A stretch of 64,000 nucleotides of DNA. Origin: Bolinopsis microptera. Lineage: Eukaryota > Ctenophora > Tentaculata > Lobata > Bolinopsidae. Numbering within the stretch: the stretch's first letter is position 1; every line of letters begins with the position of its first letter. The notes beneath the pieces were generated by a model. That model had not been told where the DNA came from, did no database searches, and saw nothing but the letters and a program-made list of their open reading frames with translations. Below, in pieces: positions 57,915 to 64,000 of the stretch. Made by a program: the position numbers and the translations under genes. The DNA is taken from assembly GCF_026151205.1 (NCBI RefSeq), contig NC_087081.1:5761246-5825245 (forward strand). The letters run 5' to 3'.

Positions 57915-58059
57915 GACTCCAGACTCTAGTTGAAGTAACAGAAGAGAGAGGAGTGTCCAGTGTTTAGTTGACTCCAGACTCTAGCGTAGCAGAAGGGAGA
58001 GGAGTGACGTTGTCGACTCCAGACTCTAGCGTAGCAGAAGGGAGAGGAGTGACGTTGTT
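57915..58059. repeat. three copies of a 45-55-bp unit
   Basis: gactccagactctag starts at 57915, 57970 and 58015, each followed by a variant of agcagaagggagaggagtg. The last two copies are near identical (45 bp). Confidence 0.85.
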
Positions 58060-59323
58060 TTAGTGATCCCACAGATTCCAGTCGACAGATACTATCTGTG
58101 TTCTGTGACGTGGAAAGAGTGGTAAGTAGTTTATAGTTATAGTTTAGTAGTTTAGTCTAGGAGTTCCCGCTTCCTCTTTCACTTTCATTTATAGTTTCAC
58201 GTGGATTACCTTTCACTTTACTCACGGTAGTTTTCCCCCAGGGTTTTGTTTTTATAGTTATCAGTTCCAGTTTTACTTGAAGTCCTCATCATTCAGAAGT
58301 CCCTCATATAGTAAGAAGAACATCATCATCAGGAGTAGTAGTTTTAATTTAATAGTAGTTTAATCTAATAGTAAAAAAGACATTGTTTAGTTTAGTATTG
58401 AAATGTGTTTTAACTATTAGTCAGAGCAGAGTAGTGTGAGTTACTGAGTCACACCATATCAATCATTCACTATTTAAGAGAGTACATTGTAGAGTAACAA
58501 GGTTACTTTTGACACAAGATTTGTATAACCTCTTTATTCATCTAATTTGTATTTATAATAATTGAGTATTATTTGTTATTTAATTAACCCAAGAACAGGG
58601 TTCCAACAACTTTTACCTTAACACTCTAGACTCACTTCTGGAAAGAATCTACCCCAGGTTAAAGACAATGGCAGTGGGTATAATTGAATCATTCCGGATA
58701 TCTAAACAAGGTTATTATTAGCTGTAGGAAAGAAATAGCGGGATTGTTTTGAAGAGTTGGGGAGGATGCCACCGGGAGAGCCCTCTGGCGTACCAAATAG
58801 TATTAAACCAAGGCTGCACAGGGTCGTAAGAATCGTGAGAATATTCCAATCTTATTAAAGTGCGCAAATTCCTCAGAATAACAAGAGCTATTTTTTTCAG
58901 TTTTCCTTCAGGAACGGTAGAAGAGGTGGATGCGACGGATATTGTCCATTTTGGAGCTGGTAATCTATTTAAACTTCCACATTACGGGAAAACAAGTGTT
59001 ATCCATATAATAAGGTCACAAGACCTCTTGTTTATTCTGAATATCTTATAATAATTACAGTATGTCAGTTGATCAAGTCCCCACGGTGTATATCTTATAC
59101 GAGGTATTCGCAGCGACAAAACTGATATAAAAATTAAACCTAATAATGATAGAAAATAACATTAAAAGATAATACATTATACAGAACCGTAGCACAAATT
59201 ATGTTAGGCTGCTAGAATTATCATTGGGTTGGAGCCGCAGGCTGTGCTTAGGGCCGACTAAAATCAACATAATAACTTAGGGATTCCAGTAACAGCCAAT
59301 ATGGGACTAGAAGCAAAGTAAGT

Positions 59324-59428
59324 GGTTATCCGTTAAAGAGCATTCTAGATCATTCTCCAGTCTTAAGCTCTTCAGGTTATCTGTTAAAGAGCATTCTAGA
59401 TCATTCTCCCGTCTCAAGCCCTTCAGGA
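59324..59428. repeat. 51-bp direct duplication
   Basis: ggttatcngttaaagagcat followed by tctagatcattctcc and a cttcagg end occurs twice, at 59324 and 59375. Confidence 0.85.
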
Positions 59429-60547
59429 TATTCTTAAGACAACTAAATATTACCAAGCTACATTTTGCATATCATTAGCAAACATGCTGTTAGGTAGATG
59501 AGATTTTGCAATAATTATTTTAATGAGAACCATCACTGTGGCAACTATAACTACTAGCAGGAACCCGTATGATATAACCCTAAAATGGTGTCAAGACTCA
59601 AGAGACTAAAATAATTATTACTTATTTAATTGGCGTTTTTGACACCACTTGGGGGTCCAAATTTTTGGCATTAAAATCATTATTCCTTGGCCAATTTTTT
59701 ATTTTTTCATACTGATTTGGAGGCCATTTAAGCATTTGACCCAGCTAAAAAAGTTTCAGTTGTATATCTTTTACGGTTTTTGCGGAAAGTCGCGTTAAAG
59801 TTGATGCCGTGGTGTCAGTAAAATGGCACAGATATATATATATATATATCGTCTCGCTTTATATATAGTAAGATGACTATATAACCATCAGCTGCAGACC
59901 TCGCAGGTGCACAAAATTGCAATCATTCAGCTTTTAAACTACTTCCAAAATATTGACTCTGCAGTCTGCAAGCTTGTCAGTCACAACCTTGTCGATGACA
60001 ATTATTGGACTATGTGCACCAATATCTCCAGCTCATTTACAGACATACTAACTGCTCTAATGAATTAAGGAAAGGAGTTTTTATTTTAATCAAGTAATAA
60101 CTACTTATGATTTACATCATAACCGATCATATCACTGTGCAGGATTATGGAGCTCCAAGTCTAAATAAGGCGACCATTACAGAGTTATATCTTTAAATAT
60201 CAATTGCGTGATAATGATGACCCAAAACCAACAGCTGGCAACACAATAATATGCTAATAATATACAATAGCAATCAACGATGAAAAATATACACGATGCA
60301 ACATCACAAATATTTAAATTTTTACATTTAAATAGGTACATAATATAATTCAACGTATAACCAAGTACAAACCAAGGCCATTATTTAAAAGTTCTAAAAG
60401 TAAGCCGCAGCTCCATGTTTTATATGAATAATGAGCATATTATGGTGACTATATGTAACTACTAATGACCATTCGCCATGATGGCATTTGTTACACACAA
60501 GAGAATAAGGAACTATAAATATCTCAGGGGTGTAGTTTGTAAGGGAG

Positions 60548-60807
60548 GTTGTGGTTGCCATGGTAACAGAAGGTGGTTGTCATGGTAACAAAAGGTGGTT
60601 GTCATGGTAACAGAATGTGGTTGCCATGGTAACAAAAGGTGGTTGACATGGTAACAGAAGGTGGTTGCCATGGTGACGTAAGGTGGTTGTCATGGTAACA
60701 GAAGGTGGTTGTCATGGTAACAAAAGGTGGTTGTCATGGTAACAGAAGGTGGTTGACATGGTGACGTAAGGTGGTTGACATGGTAACAGAAGGTGGTTGC
60801 CATGGTA
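60548..60807. repeat. 22-bp minisatellite (ggtggttgYcatggtaacaRaa), ~12 copies
   Basis: Each unit carries ccatgg or tcatgg and ggtaac; some copies have tgacgtaa in place of taacagaa. Moderately diverged. Confidence 0.95.
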
Positions 60808-61625
60808 TATGTCTGATTTTAGTTAATAACTAAATGGTAATTTATAAATTGGCTCAAAAATGCCACTTTGAATTGATAGACGGAAAAGTACGGAGTCGCA
60901 TTGCGTATTTAGTTTTAGTAGTGGAGGATTTTCTTAAATGATCTGACTATTGACTAAAGGACTAAATGTTACTAAATGGTTCCTGTAATGCTCTATTTCG
61001 GTACTAGTTTTTAAGTCCCACGACAAGTACCACCTTTTTTCAAAAATAATGCCGCTTTGTTGTATAGCTAAGTGTATCTGTTACAAATTACAGATAGAAC
61101 TATAGAAGGTAGTATGACCTTTAGTGAAACAAGGTTTAAGAAAGAAGAACGATAAAATAAATGAGACTAATAAGCTAAAGTGTAGGGCTAAATTTGGCTG
61201 TTTAGAGCCATTGAAGATTACACCGACACTAATCTAAGTAAAGAAACAATCTCCACCACCAAATCTCTATCGTTACAGCATCTTCAAACCTCCAGTAGCA
61301 GAGCATCAGACATACTAAACACGCACACTAAACGCACACTCAGAGAGAACAAACAAGAACACGTAATGATCGTATACCGTAACTACACAAGGTCCAGTGT
61401 ATCTATAAATATCTCCGGGATTTCGACGCGGGATCATATTATCACTCAGCCCGGCCCGCTGTTAGATAAACATCTCAAGGTGATATCATCCCGCCCCGGA
61501 AATTTGTATAAACCCGGCCCGCTTTTTAGTCGTAACTGATGTTTATCATTCAATTCTCCGACTTACAATAATCAATGATACTGCTGATTAGAACTCGATA
61601 ATAGTAGAACAGTTAGACGCGCGAT

Positions 61626-61709
61626 CACGTGGGCGCGTCACGTGCGTACCACGTGCCACCAATAGCATACGCCGGGTCTATACCACGTGACACGAAAGCG
61701 CACCACGTG
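61626..61709 (+). promoter_or_regulatory. cluster of five CACGTG sites upstream of the DUF3504-like frame
   Basis: Five CACGTG palindromes in 84 bp (atCACGTGgg, gtCACGTGcg, acCACGTGcc, acCACGTGac, acCACGTGat) within a GC-richer patch, 210-290 bp upstream of the ATG at 61917. A promoter role is inferred from position and density. Confidence 0.4.
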
Positions 61710-61916
61710 ATATGAAACATCGTAACCGTCCACTTCTTTTACACGCTAATTCCTGGGAACGTTGCCAAAGCAGCTAATTCTTGGAATTTCTCCAACGCGT
61801 GGCGTGAGAAGTTGGCGACTAGCCAGCTACCCTTGTCCGTGCCCTAAAAATAGTATTGTTTTGCTTGCTCTCCTTCCAGCTCTTGTTCCTGCTAACGTTC
61901 AAGCTATTGCTCCACT

Positions 61917-62156
61917 ATGACAGATCGGTTTGACATACAGATTGATGAACTGCTTTCCAATCGTGTTCCGGACAGTACAGTTAGAGTCAACAACTGGGCT
62001 CTAAACAAATTTAATTCTTGGCTTCAGTCATCCAGATTTGCTCGTGACTTCAATGACTTTGACCAAATTCCTGTTCAACGACTCAACTACATTTTAGAGT
62101 GCTTTCTTGTTTCTGTTGGATTTGACTTGAAGATGAAGACTATGTATTCTGTCTAA
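61917..62156 (+). CDS. truncated DUF3504/Crypton-type recombinase N-terminal fragment
   Basis: 79 residues after a C/T-rich leader. It reads like the N-terminal core-binding region of Crypton-derived (KCTD1/ZMYM/QRICH1-type DUF3504) proteins: VRVNNWALNKFNSWLQSSRF, then DFDQIPVQRLNYILECFLVS. The family normally continues for about 200 more residues to a tyrosine-recombinase-like domain with an R..H..R..Y set. None of that is present, and a TAA follows at 62154. A following stretch (KVYKSLVEIAGDNYNP-like) also stops quickly. It is either a dead fragment or a first exon; the identification rests on overall pattern only. Confidence 0.4.
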   Translation: MTDRFDIQIDELLSNRVPDSTVRVNNWALNKFNSWLQSSRFARDFNDFDQIPVQRLNYILECFLVSVGFDLKMKTMYSV

Positions 62157-62230
62157 AAGTATAAATCCCTTGTCGAAATCGCCGGAGATAATTATAATCC
62201 ATAAACACTTCACGCTCAGGGCTAAATAAA

Positions 62231-62367
62231 TGTAATCCCTCAGCTGGCGCTTCGGGATTACATATTAACACAAAACTCGTGCGCTGCGTGCACTCGTATG
62301 TGTTTATCAGATCATCCCGCTAGCGCGGGATGATCTGTTATATAAACCCTTTGCGTGGCGGGTTTAT
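62231..62367. other. four consecutive hairpins
   Basis: (a) tgtaatccc 62231-62239 with gggattaca 62254-62262. (b) aacaca 62267-62272 with tgtgtt 62299-62304. (c) agatcatcccgc 62309-62320 with gcgggatgatct 62325-62336, a perfect 12-bp stem with loop tagc. (d) ataaaccc 62342-62349 with gggtttat 62360-62367. It could be a MITE or transposon end, or a structured RNA. The words tcatcccgc and tataaaccc also occur near 61,490. Confidence 0.7.
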
Positions 62368-62399
62368 GTTATTATAGATCATTAGCTAATTATAGTTTC

Positions 62400-64000
62400 A
62401 GCATGAAAAGAAAAATGTTGACAAAAGTTTTCATAAGAATAGAGCCTTCGGCCCACGTACTTAACGATATCTCCCGCCTCTTTTTGAAAAATGAAGCCGG
62501 TATGTCACATAATGACATACCAGTATGACTATTACCCAAGTCCCCAACCCTCCCTTAGACCCGCTGGGCCTGGATCAGCAAACATATACTAAACCCACAC
62601 TAATCAGAGAGAACAAACAAACAACACGTAATAGTAATAATATGCAATGTGTCTACACACACAGAGAGAGAGTCCAGTGTCTTCTTCTCTCCGGAGTGTA
62701 CAGTATAGATCATTGCCTAATTACTGCTCCAGAGCAGCTACTACATGGAGTGAGGCGACTCACTGTTGAGGGAGCGTATGACCGCATTAAGGTATTCAGT
62801 TTGCAATCTTGTATACGTGTAAGAGCTCCAGTTAAATGACATATTATATATACAGTGTATGTAAAAGCATGGCTCCATGTAGGGGACTGTTGAGGGAGCT
62901 CTAACTACATTACACTCCGGACCACTCCGGACCACTCATTAGCAATACAAAGTTGCACATAGAACACCCTACAGGCAGGCAGGGTGATGTTAGTCATTAT
63001 TCATTAGGAATAGTCTTACGATCGGAATGAGGTGATTATTGATGAATGATAAACGACGAGGCCTTAAGGGCGGAGTATAACTTGAGTATTAGAGACTTTC
63101 TGGCACTGTATCAATACACATGTAGTAATGTTGTAATGATGGTGGAGTTGGCAAGCATGATGTGTTGAGGAATGTGTTTGTTAAGCAGAACCACTGTTGT
63201 TTTAGCATGTAGTCTGAATGTACATTACACAGTACTTGAAGTTTGCTGAGATTGAACTGAAGACCAGATGGATGATATTCAAATTCTAGTGTAATGAATT
63301 TAAATCATATGAGACGGTAGGTATGGGTAAAATTGTGAGAATATTTAATGACCGCTGTATTTACTCCCAGCTATCCTAGTTATCTAGTTATGACGAATAA
63401 AGATGAACCTGAGTCTTGGTCGTCAGGAACCATAGAATTTCTCTCCTTCACTGCATCTCCATAACTGTTCTTCCTTCTCCCCACCATCTTCACATTTTAT
63501 ACTCGCTTAGTACAATGTTTTATAGATAATGGTTTACAAACAAATGCAGATAGAAGCAGTTAAAGTCGATGTCAAGTTAAGCAACTGATATGGCTATTAG
63601 ATGTATATTCTAATCAAATCACCTCAATGTTCTACCACTTTCATCTCACTGGTCAAATCACAAACTCAAGATTGATAAATTCACACTGAGATGCAATGAA
63701 GTCTTTGTCATGGTAACAGGCCAGGAAGAATTGAATCAGATTCGCATAATATTATATTATGGTATTGAATAACATATTATTCTAAACATCATTATGGTAT
63801 TGAATAACATATTATTCTAAACATCACTCTATAAATCAAGAGGCTTGCATATAATGAACATATTGACACGGGTGCAGAGTTGAGTCTGTACGGAACCTAG
63901 TAGTTTCAGATCCTTGTTTAACTTGCCGTACAGCAAGGTCATCCACTACTTTAGCCCGGCGAGGCACATAACTCCCTCTACAACTCCATGACAAATGCTT
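62400..64000. other. no supported gene
   Basis: AT-rich DNA with a short duplication at 63756. Its open frames are short and show no recognisable features. Confidence 0.6.
63756..63825. repeat. 35-bp direct duplication
   Basis: attatggtattgaataacat followed by attattctaaacatc occurs twice in tandem. Confidence 0.9.

Larger units (their letters stand above)
55028..60540. other. no supported gene; short repeats and a poly-C tract
   Basis: It contains a 22-base run of C, tandem duplications at 57915 and 59324, and a (TA)n run near 59830. None of its open frames has recognisable protein features. The 57.8-58.6 kb part (direct repeats, a donor-like gtaagt at 58121, A/T-rich tail) might be a noncoding exon or an LTR remnant, but I cannot establish either. 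Confidence 0.5.

Noticed and set aside
57820-58620. Solo LTR with primer-binding site (gggttccaacaac)
   Set aside because: No matching second LTR, clear TG...CA ends or retroelement genes; the similarity is only suggestive.

Overview
The window looks like nuclear DNA of an animal. It is AT-rich, its genes are split by GT-AG introns, and it carries many mini- and microsatellites, MITE-like inverted repeats and an interstitial TTAGGG-type tract. Its products are metazoan in kind: an essential myosin light chain-like protein, papain-family proteases with an I29 prodomain, an ABHD14-like hydrolase, a LINE ORF1-type protein and a Crypton/DUF3504-type fragment. A marine invertebrate, perhaps a cnidarian or other early-branching animal, is my best guess. 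Nothing in the window fixes the species.

Layout. Positions 1-12.6 kb hold no gene I can support, only satellites, a small MITE and an unusual density of CACGTG palindromes. A four-exon essential myosin light chain-like gene lies at 12.7-15.2 kb (+). Its first intron is almost entirely tandem repeat, and a stray copy of its third exon lies 1.4 kb downstream. 16-20 kb holds telomere-like DNA, a 300-bp nested inverted-repeat element and a hairpin.

From 53,561 down to 20,941 (-) I can assemble one 18-exon gene of about 32.6 kb. All exon phases agree and the product is about 1,135 residues: basic N-terminus, Ser/Pro-rich region, coiled coils, a long Pro/Glu/Lys-rich exon with repeated TTLDDPATSP modules, and an acidic Ser/Asp-rich tail. 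I do not recognise the family. Its introns host other genes: two tandem papain-like protease genes (+) in intron 6, an apparently intronless ABHD14-like gene (-) in intron 4, and a stand-alone LINE ORF1-like gene (+) in intron 2. Introns 2 and 4 also hold large 33-bp and 111-bp satellites.

Upstream of the big gene is a 68-bp satellite (54.0-55.0 kb). 55-61.6 kb has no supported gene. At 61.6-62.4 kb a cluster of five CACGTG sites precedes a DUF3504/Crypton-like fragment, which is followed by four consecutive hairpins. The rest is apparently noncoding.

The most distinctive signal is tandem repeats placed right against splice sites. Two inverted arrays sharing the 11-mer CACGTGACTAA bracket exons 6-7 of the large gene. 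About 75 copies of an 11-bp unit that resembles a branch point plus CAG fill the end of the light-chain intron. An array of the POU octamer ATTTGCAT sits just inside another intron.
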